Of a stretch of 64,000 bases of DNA, positions 8,297 through 16,772 are shown piece by piece. Each line of letters opens with the position of its first letter. Within the stretch, counting starts at the first letter, position 1. The notes beneath the pieces are model-generated. The model searched no databases. It was not told the origin of the DNA and was given only the letters and a program-made list of their open reading frames with translations. Source of the DNA: Rhodococcus rhodochrous (GTDB lineage: Bacteria > Actinomycetota > Actinomycetes > Mycobacteriales > Mycobacteriaceae); assembly GCF_014854695.1 (NCBI RefSeq), contig NZ_CP027557.1:4402001-4466000 (forward strand), written 5' to 3'. The position numbers and the translations under genes are program-made.

Positions 8297-9790
8297 ATGT
8301 CCGATCCCTCGACCCCGCCCGCCGATGATCGCCGCGACAGCGCAGTGGTGACCAGGTCCACGACCTTCGTCATCGCTGCCCTGGTCCTGGCGGAATGCGT
8401 GAGTGCCTTCGAAGCCGGGATGATCTTCATCGCCCTGCCACGGTTCGGCGAGATCTTCGATGCACCGGCCTCGACGACCGGATGGGCGGTGACCGCCTAC
8501 ATGCTCGTCGCCGCGACGACAGCGCTCGTGGGTGGCCGCCTCGGCGACATGTACGGCCGCAAGAAGGTCCTGATCATCGCGATGATGGTGTCGACACTCG
8601 GCTCCGTCATCAGCGTCTTCGGCGATTCGATGGGCGCGATCATCCTCGGCCGAGGTGTGCAGGGCGCCGCCGGCGCGATCCTGCCGCTCTGCTACGGACT
8701 TGCACGAGAAGCACTCCCGCCGAGCAAGGTGGCCCTCGCTGTGGGATACATCAGCGGCGCGGCCCTGCTGGCCGGATCGGGTGGCTATTTCGTCGCGGGA
8801 GTACTGCTCGATGTGGCCGACTGGCACATGATCTTCGTCTTCGCCGCCGTGCTCGCCGTCGTGGCGTCCGTGGTCGCAGCGTTCGCCCTACCCGGCACCC
8901 ACACGCGCACGGACCTCCCCCGGTTCGACTATCTGGGTGCTGCGCTGCTGACCCCGGGCCTGGTGGCCCTCCTCTACGGCATCACCCAGGGACCGACCTG
9001 GGGTTGGGGTAGTTTCGGCGTACTCGCCCTCATCATCGGGGGGCTCGTCGTCCTGAGTGTGTGGACCGTGTGGGAGTTGCGTCTGGCAGAGCCCCTCGTG
9101 AATCTCCGGGCGCTCGCGACCAAGCGGATGACGCTGAATCTGATCGCCGTGGCGGTGCTGGCTCTCGGCCCGGTCGGAGCCGTCCAGATCGTCACTCCCA
9201 TGATCCTGCAGGCTCCGACCTCCATGCCCGTCGGACTCGGTGTGTCGGCAACCGTGGCAGGTCTCATCGGCGGCATCGGCGCCATCGTCGGATTCGCGGC
9301 GTCTCCGATAGCGGGGGTGGTCGCAGGGCGCTGGGGTGGCCGGACCGCGTTCTTCATCGGAGCCGTCCTGTTCGCCGTGGCCAACCTCCTGATTCTCGTG
9401 GGTCACAAGTCGCTGCCCGTCATGATCGCCGTCTTCGTCGTTGCCGCAGTGGCAACAGCGTTCGCCTACACCGGCTACCCGAAGATCGTCATCGAATCCG
9501 TGCCGGAGGACGTCACCAGCGTCACGACCGGAGTGCTGGCCACAGCCCGACAGGCGTTCTCCGCCATCAGCGTTGCGATCGTGTCGGTCATGCTCTCGCT
9601 GTGGACCGTGCCGGACACCACCATGCCGACATCGGCGTCGCTCGACCTGGCGGTCGGCTGGTTCGTGTTGTGCTCGCTGATCGTGGCGGCGATCTGTTTG
9701 TTCATCGGCCGGCCGCAACAGGCGCCTGCCGTCGACTCGCCTGTGAGCGACGGCCGGGACGACGCCGACATGTCCGGCGCCGCAGTCTGA
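8297..9790 (+). CDS. MFS transporter, DHA2-type drug/metabolite exporter
   Basis: 497 residues with about 14 hydrophobic helices. The ATG at 8297 follows a strong AGGAGGACAACGG. Motif A of the major facilitator family is clear after helix 2 (GGRLGDMYGRKKVL, residues about 80-93), and the motif-C-like region in helix 5 is Gly-rich (YISGAALLAGSGGYF). Fourteen helices and this motif set fit proton-driven exporters of the DHA2 group rather than sugar importers. It probably exports a substrate analogue or toxic intermediate of the pathway, or imports an aromatic/alicyclic acid; the direction cannot be proven here. Two separate inverted repeats upstream imply tight control. Confidence 0.9.
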   Translation: MSDPSTPPADDRRDSAVVTRSTTFVIAALVLAECVSAFEAGMIFIALPRFGEIFDAPASTTGWAVTAYMLVAATTALVGGRLGDMYGRKKVLIIAMMVSTLGSVISVFGDSMGAIILGRGVQGAAGAILPLCYGLAREALPPSKVALAVGYISGAALLAGSGGYFVAGVLLDVADWHMIFVFAAVLAVVASVVAAFALPGTHTRTDLPRFDYLGAALLTPGLVALLYGITQGPTWGWGSFGVLALIIGGLVVLSVWTVWELRLAEPLVNLRALATKRMTLNLIAVAVLALGPVGAVQIVTPMILQAPTSMPVGLGVSATVAGLIGGIGAIVGFAASPIAGVVAGRWGGRTAFFIGAVLFAVANLLILVGHKSLPVMIAVFVVAAVATAFAYTGYPKIVIESVPEDVTSVTTGVLATARQAFSAISVAIVSVMLSLWTVPDTTMPTSASLDLAVGWFVLCSLIVAAICLFIGRPQQAPAVDSPVSDGRDDADMSGAAV

Positions 9791-9832
9791 AAGCGCACCC
9801 GGTGTGGGCCCGTTCGTTCCTCCGGGAAAACC

Positions 9833-9849
9833 CTCCCGCGAAGCGGGAT
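9833..9849. promoter_or_regulatory. Copy of the 17-bp palindrome
   Basis: CTCCCGCGAAGCGGGAT, near-symmetric, 41 bp before the ATG at 9891. Confidence 0.55.
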
Positions 9850-9890
9850 ACGGTCGTCCTGGAACTTCCCTACGACCGTAGGTTCTCGAT

Positions 9891-10238
9891 ATGACAGAGG
9901 AGAATATCTTCGTGGTCGACCGTGTGATCACGAAACCGGGATGTGCACGTACGTTCGTCGACAGATACATCGCCGAATACGTACCGGGGGGACGTGGACG
10001 AGGAATGACGCTCGACCGGATCCTCGTCAGTCCTCCGCTCTGGTCCGACGACGAAACCAACGTGGTCACCATCATGTGGTCGGTCGACGGCGTGAAGTCG
10101 TGGTGGAACATGACCCGACAGGGACGACGAGACCCCGAACTCGGACGGTGGTGGTCGGATATGGATCAGTACATCACCGAGCGCTCGCGGACGATGGCCG
10201 CCCAGGCCGCCGACATCGAAGGACTTGCCGATGTTTAA
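9891..10238 (+). CDS. Small protein, possible dimeric alpha/beta-barrel (EthD/Dabb-like)
   Basis: 115 residues, ATG at 9891, with only a weak ribosome site. The sequence (IFVVDRVITKPGCARTFVDRYIAEYVPGGRGRGMTL, then TIMWSVDGVKSWWNM) has the strand-helix-strand pattern and length of single-domain ferredoxin-like barrels in the EthD/Dabb group, which often act as small isomerases, cyclases or monooxygenase helpers. No signal peptide or helix-rich membrane segment. Its stop overlaps the start of the next gene (ATGTTTAA), so the two are translated together and probably form a complex or act in sequence. The family assignment is by general pattern only. Confidence 0.7.
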   Translation: MTEENIFVVDRVITKPGCARTFVDRYIAEYVPGGRGRGMTLDRILVSPPLWSDDETNVVTIMWSVDGVKSWWNMTRQGRRDPELGRWWSDMDQYITERSRTMAAQAADIEGLADV

Positions 10239-10872
10239 CGTGGTCAGAGTCGTGCACTTCGACGAGTCCGCAAGCATTGCGGGCTGCGCCGAATACGTCG
10301 ACACCGTTCGGATCACCGCCAAGGAACTCGACACGGTCGGACACTTCGTGGCTCCCACCCTCCCCGGCGTGATCAACGGCGGCAATGTCCTTGTGCACCT
10401 CCGTTTTCCCTCCGCAGAGATCGCCGCTCGCCACATCGGCGATTTCGACGTCACCCTCCGTACACCTCCCGCGATGTATGTGGACGGAGTCGGTTATCCG
10501 ACCGCCTCGGCGCACAGACGCCCGGACGAGCCGCACACGGTCTACCGGGCGCTTCTGGTGCGGGTCGATCCCGACGCCTCGGTCGAAGCCGTCGAGGAGT
10601 TCGAAGGTGACCTGTTGAAGATGCCGGGGTACATCCCCTCGATCGTCGCCTGGCGCCTGAGCCGGGTAGCGGATTCGGTGGGCCGTACCGAATGGACGCA
10701 CGTGTGGGAGCAGGAGTTCACCGATCACGACGCTCTCATGGGCCAGTACCTGAATCATCCGGTCCACTGGAGTATCGTCGACCGCTGGTTCGACCCGGAG
10801 TGTCCGGAAGTGATTGTCCGCGAACGGGTGTGCCATACCTTCTGCGCCGTCGACGACATCGCCATCGAGTGA
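10231..10872 (+). CDS. Dabb-type stress-responsive alpha/beta-barrel domain protein
   Basis: 213 residues. I choose the ATG at 10231 because GAAGGA lies 7 bp upstream; a TTG at 10225 is the alternative. The C-terminal half (VYRALLVRVDPDASVEAVEEFEGDLLKMPGYIPSIVAWRLSR read in pieces, then WTHVWEQEF-TDHDALMGQYLNHPVHWSIVDRWFDPE) carries the typical Dabb signature, with a helix after the first strand and a His-X2-HPVH-like segment before the last strand. The N-terminal half looks like a second, degenerate copy of the same fold. Dabb proteins include olivetolic-acid-cyclase-type enzymes and C-C lyases. It overlaps the preceding small barrel gene by 8 bp; the pair ends in a clear terminator. Confidence 0.8.
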   Translation: MFNVVRVVHFDESASIAGCAEYVDTVRITAKELDTVGHFVAPTLPGVINGGNVLVHLRFPSAEIAARHIGDFDVTLRTPPAMYVDGVGYPTASAHRRPDEPHTVYRALLVRVDPDASVEAVEEFEGDLLKMPGYIPSIVAWRLSRVADSVGRTEWTHVWEQEFTDHDALMGQYLNHPVHWSIVDRWFDPECPEVIVRERVCHTFCAVDDIAIE

Positions 10873-10882
10873 GAACGACGAC

Positions 10883-10913
10883 GTCCTCGGACCATCGGTG
10901 ATGGTCCGAGGAC
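10883..10913. terminator. Bidirectional terminator hairpin
   Basis: A perfect 14-bp stem GTCCTCGGACCATC / GATGGTCCGAGGAC with a 3-nt loop, between convergent ends at 10872 (+) and 10934 (-). Confidence 0.85.
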
Positions 10914-10933
10914 TCGTCTTCAGCAGGGTGCGG

Positions 10934-11854
10934 TCACTCGAACAGCGAGCGCATCATCTTCCAGATCTCCTGCCGTGCAGGCTCCGTCAGCGACAGCGAC
11001 GGGAACGTCAGGAATCCGTGGAAGAGACCGTCGAATCGTCGATGCCGTACTTCCACACCGGCGTCCGCGAGTCGTTGCGCGTAATCGTCACCGGACGAGC
11101 ACGGTGGATCGAGTTCGGCGGTGATCACGACAGCCTGCGGCAGTCCTGCAAGCGATTCGGTCCGTGTCGGGATCACCCGAGGATCGTCCCTGCCGTCCGG
11201 GGCGTACTGCTCCCAGTACCACTTCATCGCCTTGGTGGTGTTGTAGTACCCCGACCCGTACTTCCGGTACGACTCCGTGTCGAAGTCGTCGTCGATGACC
11301 GGATAGAACAGCGCCTGGCCGAACACTGCAGGCCCCCCACCGTCGCGCGCTGCGAGGGCGACGGTCGCGGCGAGGTTCCCCCCGGCACTGTCACCTGCGA
11401 GCACGATGCGCGTGGGATCTCCCCCGTACGTCGTGATGTTGCCGGCCGCCCATTCGAGTGCCGCGTACATGTCCTCGTGCGCTGCCGGCGCACGATGTTC
11501 CGGTGCGAGTCGGTAGTCGACGGACACGACGACGACGCCGACGCCCTCCGCCATCGAACGGCAGAACTCGTCGTGACTGTCGAGATCGCAGAACACGAAG
11601 CCACCACCGTGGGCGAAGACCACCACCGGAATCGCGTCCTCGGAACTCTCGGGCCGATAGACACGGAGCGCGAGGTCTCCACCGGGCCCGTCGATGGTGA
11701 TGTCGTGGACGTCCCGCATGGCGGGCAGGTGCTGAAGAGGTGCACGACGACTGCGGATCAGGTCACGGAGTTCCGGGGGCGGAACCGTGGTGACATCCGG
11801 AAAGCCCGCATCCAGGGCTTTCAGCATGGACTCGACTTCAGGATGCAATGACAT
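10934..11854 (-). CDS. Alpha/beta hydrolase, hormone-sensitive-lipase (GDXG) family
   Basis: 306 residues, ATG at 11854 after GAGGAGACCCAC. The HSL-family oxyanion motif HGGGF (82-86) and nucleophile motif GDSAGG (Ser156) are present, with Asp249 (ELDP) and His279 (FHGF) completing the triad. Family members hydrolyse short esters and lactones; the monoterpene lactone hydrolase of Rhodococcus belongs to this family. No signal peptide, so cytoplasmic. It is divergent from a second HSL hydrolase (12064-13038), with a palindrome copy between them. With a Baeyer-Villiger monooxygenase in the same regulon, hydrolysis of a lactone or ester product is an attractive role. Confidence 0.9.
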   Translation of the reverse strand: MSLHPEVESMLKALDAGFPDVTTVPPPELRDLIRSRRAPLQHLPAMRDVHDITIDGPGGDLALRVYRPESSEDAIPVVVFAHGGGFVFCDLDSHDEFCRSMAEGVGVVVVSVDYRLAPEHRAPAAHEDMYAALEWAAGNITTYGGDPTRIVLAGDSAGGNLAATVALAARDGGGPAVFGQALFYPVIDDDFDTESYRKYGSGYYNTTKAMKWYWEQYAPDGRDDPRVIPTRTESLAGLPQAVVITAELDPPCSSGDDYAQRLADAGVEVRHRRFDGLFHGFLTFPSLSLTEPARQEIWKMMRSLFE

Positions 11855-11930
11855 GTGGGTCTCCTCGATGTGGTGCGTCCGGCCACGCTAAGACCGGGGG
11901 CGACGGGTCCGGAACCCGATCTCCCGGCCA

Positions 11931-11947
11931 GCGGTCGACCGAAATAC
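11931..11947. promoter_or_regulatory. Copy of the 17-bp palindrome
   Basis: CTCCCGGCCAGCGGTCG between divergent hydrolase starts at 11854 and 12064. Its right arm is identical to that of the copy at 8151-8167. Confidence 0.45.
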
Positions 11948-12063
11948 GTCACTTCAGTGGGACGAAGCCTTCGCTCGGACGGACCCGGCCACGAGGATGA
12001 GGAGCAGTCCACACCCGACGGTCACCGATCGACGGTGACCGGAGACCCGGAGGAAGCGACATC

Positions 12064-13038
12064 ATGACCACCGCGCACGGTGCCACGTCCGCACCCGACG
12101 ACGTCTACGACCCCGACGTGAGGAAGCTGGTCGAGGCGATCCGCGCGCGAGGCGTCGGTTCCTTGCGGGACACCGGGGTCGAAGCAGCCCGCCACTCCCT
12201 CGAGTCGATCGTCCGGCCCGCCGGCCCCGACATGCGCTCCGTGCAGTCCAGGGAACTCACCGGACCCCACGGCACCGTTCCCGTGCGCATCTACCGCCCT
12301 CGTTCGGTGCCGGATCGACACGCACCCGCACTGGTCTGGTTCCACGGCGGCGGCATGATCATGGGCACCCTCGATTCGTTCGACCGGCTCGCGCGCGAGG
12401 TCGCCGAATCGACGCGGGCCGTGGTGATCAACGTCGACTACCGACTCGCCCCCGAACACCGATATCCCGTGGCCCACGACGAAGCCTGGGCAGCACTCCG
12501 ATGGGCACACGACAACGCTCACGATCTGGGTCTGGATCCGGACCGTATCGGGGTGGGCGGCGACAGCGCCGGCGGCGGGTTGGCCGCGGCCACAGCTCTC
12601 CGGGCCCGCAACGAAGGCGGGCCCCGGATCGCTCAGCAGGTACTGGTGTACCCCGGTCTCGAGCGCCGATGTGATCGACCGTCCATGCGCCGCTTCGGCG
12701 ACAGTCCCTTTCTCAGGGCCGAGGACATCGACTGGATGAAATCGCTGTATCTGGGCGATGATCCGGCAGAGGACGACGAGTACGGAACCCCGGTGCTGGC
12801 GACCGATCTGAGCGGGCTCCCTCCTGCGGTGGTGATCTGCGGTTATGCCGATCCCCTCCGGGACGGTGTGGAGGACTACGGACGACGCCTGCAGGAAGCG
12901 GGGGTGCCGACGGCCGTCATCCGCTATCCGGGGGTCGGGCACGGATTCTTCATGCAGACCCACGCACTGGCACGGGCCAGGGCCGCGATGACGGAGGTCG
13001 GCGCCCTGGTCGCCGCACGGTTCGCTCCGATCGCCTGA
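12064..13038 (+). CDS. Alpha/beta hydrolase, hormone-sensitive-lipase (GDXG) family
   Basis: 324 residues, ATG at 12064 after GGAGGAAGCGACATC. Oxyanion motif HGGGM (94-98), nucleophile motif GDSAGG (Ser168), Asp263 (YADPLRD) and His293 (VGHGFF) form the HSL-family triad. YRLAPEHRYP near 126 is also typical. It is cytoplasmic by absence of a signal. It is not a close copy of the divergent hydrolase at 10934-11854 beyond family motifs, so the two probably act on different esters or lactones of the same route. It is the first plus-strand gene before the flavoprotein at 13153. Confidence 0.9.
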   Translation: MTTAHGATSAPDDVYDPDVRKLVEAIRARGVGSLRDTGVEAARHSLESIVRPAGPDMRSVQSRELTGPHGTVPVRIYRPRSVPDRHAPALVWFHGGGMIMGTLDSFDRLAREVAESTRAVVINVDYRLAPEHRYPVAHDEAWAALRWAHDNAHDLGLDPDRIGVGGDSAGGGLAAATALRARNEGGPRIAQQVLVYPGLERRCDRPSMRRFGDSPFLRAEDIDWMKSLYLGDDPAEDDEYGTPVLATDLSGLPPAVVICGYADPLRDGVEDYGRRLQEAGVPTAVIRYPGVGHGFFMQTHALARARAAMTEVGALVAARFAPIA

Positions 13039-13049
13039 TCCCGGAAACC

Positions 13050-13066
13050 CTCCCGGTGAGCAGACC
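13050..13066. promoter_or_regulatory. Partial copy of the 17-bp palindrome
   Basis: CTCCCGGTGAGCAGACC: left arm good, right arm poor, 87 bp before the ATG at 13153. Confidence 0.3.
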
Positions 13067-13152
13067 ATGACCGTCCCGGAGCCGTGAAACTCCTCGTAGT
13101 TTGTCCGCGAGCGCGCAACCCGGTTCGCTCGTAGATGCCGAGGGAGGCAGCA

Positions 13153-14619
13153 ATGTCCCGAGAACCCGGATCCCAGGTGGAACACGACGAGATCGAACAC
13201 GCGGACGTGGTGGTGGTCGGGATGGGTGCCGCCGGTTGCGCCGCCGCTCTGGCCGCCCACGACGCGGGTGCCCGAGTGGTCGTACTGGAGAAGACCGGTC
13301 CCGGCGAGGCCGGCGGGAACACGCGGGTGTCGGGCGGCGGCTGGTTCCATCACGACGATCCCGAACGCGCTGCTGTGTATCTGCGCGCGCTGTGCGGCGA
13401 CGATCGGCCCCTGCCCGAGCCCGTCGTCCGAGCGTGGTCCCACGGAACCCGAGAGGTGTCCGCATGGGTCGAATCGCTCGGTGTCGAGGTGGGGCCGCAC
13501 GGTCACTTCAACGCGGCCGGAGCGGAGTATCCCGAGCTGCCCGGGAGCGACTGCTACGGAGGATTGCGTTGTGTCGAGGGGACACTCGGCCAGGGTCGAC
13601 TCTTCGCGGTCCTGGAGAAGGCGTTGCACGATCGCGGCATCGACGTGCGGTACGAGACGCCCGTTGCGCGCCTGACGACCGACGCGCTCACAGGTTCGGT
13701 GACCGGCGTCGTCACCGCCGGCGGTGAACGGATCGACGCCGGGCGCGGCGTCGTGCTCGCCACCGGTGGCTTCGAAGGCGACCCCGAACTGGTACGCACT
13801 CACCTCGGACTCGAGGACGTGCCGGTGTGGGGAAGCACGGCCGCGACCGGTGACGGCCTCCGTATGGCACAGGAGGTCGGGGCGGATCTGTGGCACATGG
13901 ACAACATGATGGCGGTCAACGGCATCACCGACCCGGCCTCCCGCCACGGCTACTTCGCGATGTTCGTTCATTCGCGTGGCGTGATCTGGGTCGACGACAC
14001 GGGCCGCCGATTCGTGGACGAGTTCGTCCCGTCGGGGCACGGACAGGCGCTGATCGACGGGCGGTACGTTCTGCATCCGCATCGCCCCATGTGGGTCGTG
14101 TTCGACGAGAAGACGAGGTCGGCCGGTCCGATCAGCGGCTCGGCCGACATCCTCCCGGTCGGATGGAACGTGTTGATGAACGGTTATCGGTGGAGCTCCG
14201 ACAACATGACGGAGATCGAAGCCGGCTGGATACGACGCGGCGACACGCTGGAAGAGCTTGCCGTGGTGACAGGACTGCCCGCAGATGCTCTCGCAGAAAG
14301 CATCTCGGAGTACAACGCTGCATGCGCTGCGGGGGTGGACGAGCGCTTCGGGCGTTCCACCGCCACGCTGGTGCCACTTCTCGACCCCCCCTTCTACGCC
14401 TACCGCAGCGGACCGATGCTGGCGTGGACCAACGGTGGGCCTCGTCGTGACGAACACGCCCGTGTCCTCGCCACGGACGGCACGGTCATCGAGGGACTCT
14501 ATGCCGCAGGCACGGTGAGCTCGACATTCAGTTGGGCCAAGGACGGCGGTTTCCACATTGCCGATGCGTTCGTGTTCGGCCGCATCGCCGGCGAACACGC
14601 CGCCCGTCGTATCGGCTGA
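13153..14619 (+). CDS. FAD-dependent oxidoreductase, fumarate reductase/KstD type
   Basis: 488 residues. The ATG at 13153 follows GAGGGAGGCAGCA; an in-frame ATG at 13135 lacks a ribosome site. FAD-binding motifs are DVVVVGMGAAGCAAALAA near residue 18 and VVLEKTGPGEAGGNTRVSGGG near 43. The C-terminal FAD region is GTVIEGLYAAGTVSSTFSWAKDGGFHIADAFVFGRIAGEHAA, read in pieces. This is the succinate dehydrogenase/fumarate reductase-like flavoprotein group that contains KstD and tricarballylate dehydrogenase. It begins a plus-strand run with an LLM oxidoreductase, a KSI-like isomerase and a flavin reductase, a context that suits a dehydrogenation or enone reduction on a cyclic ketone. Substrate not proven. 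Confidence 0.85.
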   Translation: MSREPGSQVEHDEIEHADVVVVGMGAAGCAAALAAHDAGARVVVLEKTGPGEAGGNTRVSGGGWFHHDDPERAAVYLRALCGDDRPLPEPVVRAWSHGTREVSAWVESLGVEVGPHGHFNAAGAEYPELPGSDCYGGLRCVEGTLGQGRLFAVLEKALHDRGIDVRYETPVARLTTDALTGSVTGVVTAGGERIDAGRGVVLATGGFEGDPELVRTHLGLEDVPVWGSTAATGDGLRMAQEVGADLWHMDNMMAVNGITDPASRHGYFAMFVHSRGVIWVDDTGRRFVDEFVPSGHGQALIDGRYVLHPHRPMWVVFDEKTRSAGPISGSADILPVGWNVLMNGYRWSSDNMTEIEAGWIRRGDTLEELAVVTGLPADALAESISEYNAACAAGVDERFGRSTATLVPLLDPPFYAYRSGPMLAWTNGGPRRDEHARVLATDGTVIEGLYAAGTVSSTFSWAKDGGFHIADAFVFGRIAGEHAARRIG

Positions 14620-14703
14620 GTCCGGAGACCGGGACGGTTCGTGCGTCCTGCGCCCGCCGCGCGCAGACTGCCCGGAGACGACGTTGCGAAGGAGTGTCCT
14701 GTC

Positions 14704-15648
14704 ATGGCCCCTGTGCCGAACCGAGATCCGAAGGTGCGGATCGGAATCACCAGTCCGATCGTCACGCGACTTCCGGGTGCGTGCAACGAATGGGAAGCAA
14801 CCGCCGGGATCGACGAACTGGCACGGATCGCGGTGACCGCCGACCGTTTGGGATTTCATCACCTCACCTGCAGCGAACACGTGGCCGTGCCGGTGCCTGT
14901 GGCCGAAGTCCGTGGCGGAACGTACTGGGATCCGTCGGCGACACTCGGCTACCTGGCGGGACGGACCGAACGGATCCGGCTCGCCACGCAGGTACTGGTG
15001 CTCGGCTATCACCATCCGTTGGAGATCGCGAAGCGCTACGGCACTCTCGATACCGTCAGCGCAGGTCGGCTGATATTGGGCCTCGGCGTCGGCACGCTAC
15101 GAGAGGAGTTCGATCTGCTCGATGCCCCCTTCACCGATCGTGGTGAGCGGGCGGACGATTCCCTGGCAGCGCTGCGTGCCGCACTCTCCGAGCGCGTACC
15201 GTCCTATCGCGGAAAGTATTTCGAGTTCTCCGACATGGTCGTGGAACCGAACGCGGTACAACCGCGGGTGCCGCTGTGGATCGGCGGGCGCACACCACGC
15301 TCCTTGCGACGGGCGTGCGAACTGGCAGACGGCTGGGTTCCTTTCGGCCTGTCGTTCGACGACGTGCAAGCGATGCTCGCCGAGCGACAGGTGCAGTCCG
15401 GATTCGAGGTCGTGCTGCCGGCTGCGGGTCTGGATCCGATCGGCGACCCGGACCGGACGAGAAGGAGGCTCGATCGCGCCGTGTCGGCAGGTGCGACGAT
15501 CATCGGCGCCGGCGTGACCGCCGAGTCGGCCGACCACTACTGCGAGCAGCTCGAGGCTCTCACGGAGCTGTACGGGGAGGCGTTCGGGAACGCCGCGGAT
15601 CTCCCGCTGCGCGGGAGCGCGACCCCATATCCACCACGACGCGAATAA
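14704..15648 (+). CDS. LLM-class F420-dependent oxidoreductase (Rv2161c-like)
   Basis: 314 residues, ATG at 14704 with AAGGAG 9 bp upstream. Luciferase-like TIM-barrel features: KVRIGITSPIVTRLPG at the N-terminus, TERIRLATQVLVLGYHHP near 95, and SAGRLILGLGVGTLREEFD near 120, the phosphate-binding loop region of F420-dependent members. Length and motifs fit the Rv2161c-type group rather than FMN-dependent monooxygenases. Such enzymes reduce or oxidise C=C or C-OH bonds using coenzyme F420, which Rhodococcus makes. It is 84 bp downstream of the flavoprotein and 47 bp before the isomerase, so probably one transcript. Confidence 0.85.
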   Translation: MAPVPNRDPKVRIGITSPIVTRLPGACNEWEATAGIDELARIAVTADRLGFHHLTCSEHVAVPVPVAEVRGGTYWDPSATLGYLAGRTERIRLATQVLVLGYHHPLEIAKRYGTLDTVSAGRLILGLGVGTLREEFDLLDAPFTDRGERADDSLAALRAALSERVPSYRGKYFEFSDMVVEPNAVQPRVPLWIGGRTPRSLRRACELADGWVPFGLSFDDVQAMLAERQVQSGFEVVLPAAGLDPIGDPDRTRRRLDRAVSAGATIIGAGVTAESADHYCEQLEALTELYGEAFGNAADLPLRGSATPYPPRRE

Positions 15649-15695
15649 CGTCGACGAAGTCGCCCCTTGACCATCATCAGATCCGAGGAACAGCT

Positions 15696-16085
15696 ATGAC
15701 CGTGTCCGAAGCAGACGCCCGCACGCAGCGCATCCGCACCACCGTGCACGCCTATCTCGATGCCGTCGCCGCCGGCGTGGCCGCCGACATCGCCGCCCTC
15801 TACGCCGACGACGCCACCCTCGAGGATCCTGCCGGCAGCGAGCCTCGCGTGGGCCGGGCAGCGATCACCGAGTTCTACAAGGGTGTCGAGGCGACCGAGA
15901 ACACCACCGAGCTGCTCACGCTCCGGATCGCCGGGTCGACCGCGGCCTTCCACTTCCGCGTGGTCACGAAGGCGGGCGAGCAGACCTACGAGATCGAACC
16001 CATCGACGTGATGACGTTCGACGACGAGGGACGCATCACCAGCATGCGCGCAGTCTGGGCACCGAGCGACATGCGTGTTCGCTGA
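15696..16085 (+). CDS. Ketosteroid isomerase homologue (NTF2-like)
   Basis: 129 residues, ATG at 15696 after GAGGAACAGCT. It matches the bacterial steroid Delta5-isomerase pattern remembered from Comamonas. The general acid/oxyanion Tyr (Y20), the catalytic base Asp in LEDPAGSEPRVG (D44) and the second Asp in IEPIDVMTF (D104) are all present; spacing is 24 and 60 residues against 24 and 61 in Comamonas (14/38/99). It would move a double bond from Delta5 to Delta4 next to a 3-keto group in the cytoplasm. This is the strongest single hint that the pathway handles steroids or a steroid-like enone. The next gene is a flavin reductase; both belong to the same plus-strand run. Confidence 0.85.
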   Translation: MTVSEADARTQRIRTTVHAYLDAVAAGVAADIAALYADDATLEDPAGSEPRVGRAAITEFYKGVEATENTTELLTLRIAGSTAAFHFRVVTKAGEQTYEIEPIDVMTFDDEGRITSMRAVWAPSDMRVR

Positions 16086-16163
16086 CCGATCGGCGGGACA
16101 CGGTTCGCACGCCGCACCACAGGTGACGGACACTGGAACGAACCGACCGATAGGAGCTTCTCG

Positions 16164-16658
16164 ATGACAGCGGAACACGCGGTGCTGGATCCTCGGCGGA
16201 TCCGCGACGTGATGGGCAACTTCTGCACGGGTGTCACGGTGATCACCGCGCTCGACGGCGACGAACCGCTGGGATTCGCATGCCAGTCGTTCGTGTCGGT
16301 CTCGCTGGACCCGCCGCTCATCTCGTTCTGTCCCGCCCGCACGTCGACGACCTGGCCGAGGATCCGGGAGGTCGGCAACCTGGCCGTCAACGTCCTGTCC
16401 GAGAGCCAGCGCACCCTGTGCGGTGCGTTCGCGGTGAGCGGCGGCAACAAGTTCCGCGGGGTGCGCTGGGAGCCGGGCGACAACGGCGCTCCGGCGCTCG
16501 AGGGAGCCCTCGCGCGGGTCGAGGCGACCGTGGAGACCGAGTACGAGGCCGGCGACCACACGATCGTGCTCGCCCGGGTCACGGGGCTGACGTCGCTGCA
16601 CTCCCGCGGTCCGCTGCTGTTCTTCCAGGGCACCTACGGCGGTTTCGAACGGCGGTGA
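16164..16658 (+). CDS. Flavin reductase of two-component monooxygenase (HsaB-like)
   Basis: 164 residues, ATG at 16164 after TAGGAGCTTCTCG. The flavin-reductase-like fold is clear: MGNFCTGVTVITAL near 13, GFACQSFVSVSLDPPLISFCP near 36, VNVLSESQ near 76 and a C-terminal GDHTIVLARV. The same motif order is known in HsaB, which supplies reduced flavin to HsaA, the 3-HSA hydroxylase of steroid degradation. An HsaA-like oxygenase lies at 29320-30501 without its own reductase, so this protein is the natural candidate partner, though 13 kb apart. No signal peptide. It is shorter than HsaB by a C-terminal tail. Confidence 0.85.
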   Translation: MTAEHAVLDPRRIRDVMGNFCTGVTVITALDGDEPLGFACQSFVSVSLDPPLISFCPARTSTTWPRIREVGNLAVNVLSESQRTLCGAFAVSGGNKFRGVRWEPGDNGAPALEGALARVEATVETEYEAGDHTIVLARVTGLTSLHSRGPLLFFQGTYGGFERR

Positions 16659-16772
16659 CACCGAACGTCGGCGATGCGGAACGACGGGTGAGGGAATAGA
16701 CGGTCACCGGTCGAGGTTGCTCCGAAGGTGTGCCCGGCGGCCGATACCGGGCCCCGACGCGAAGGATTACCG

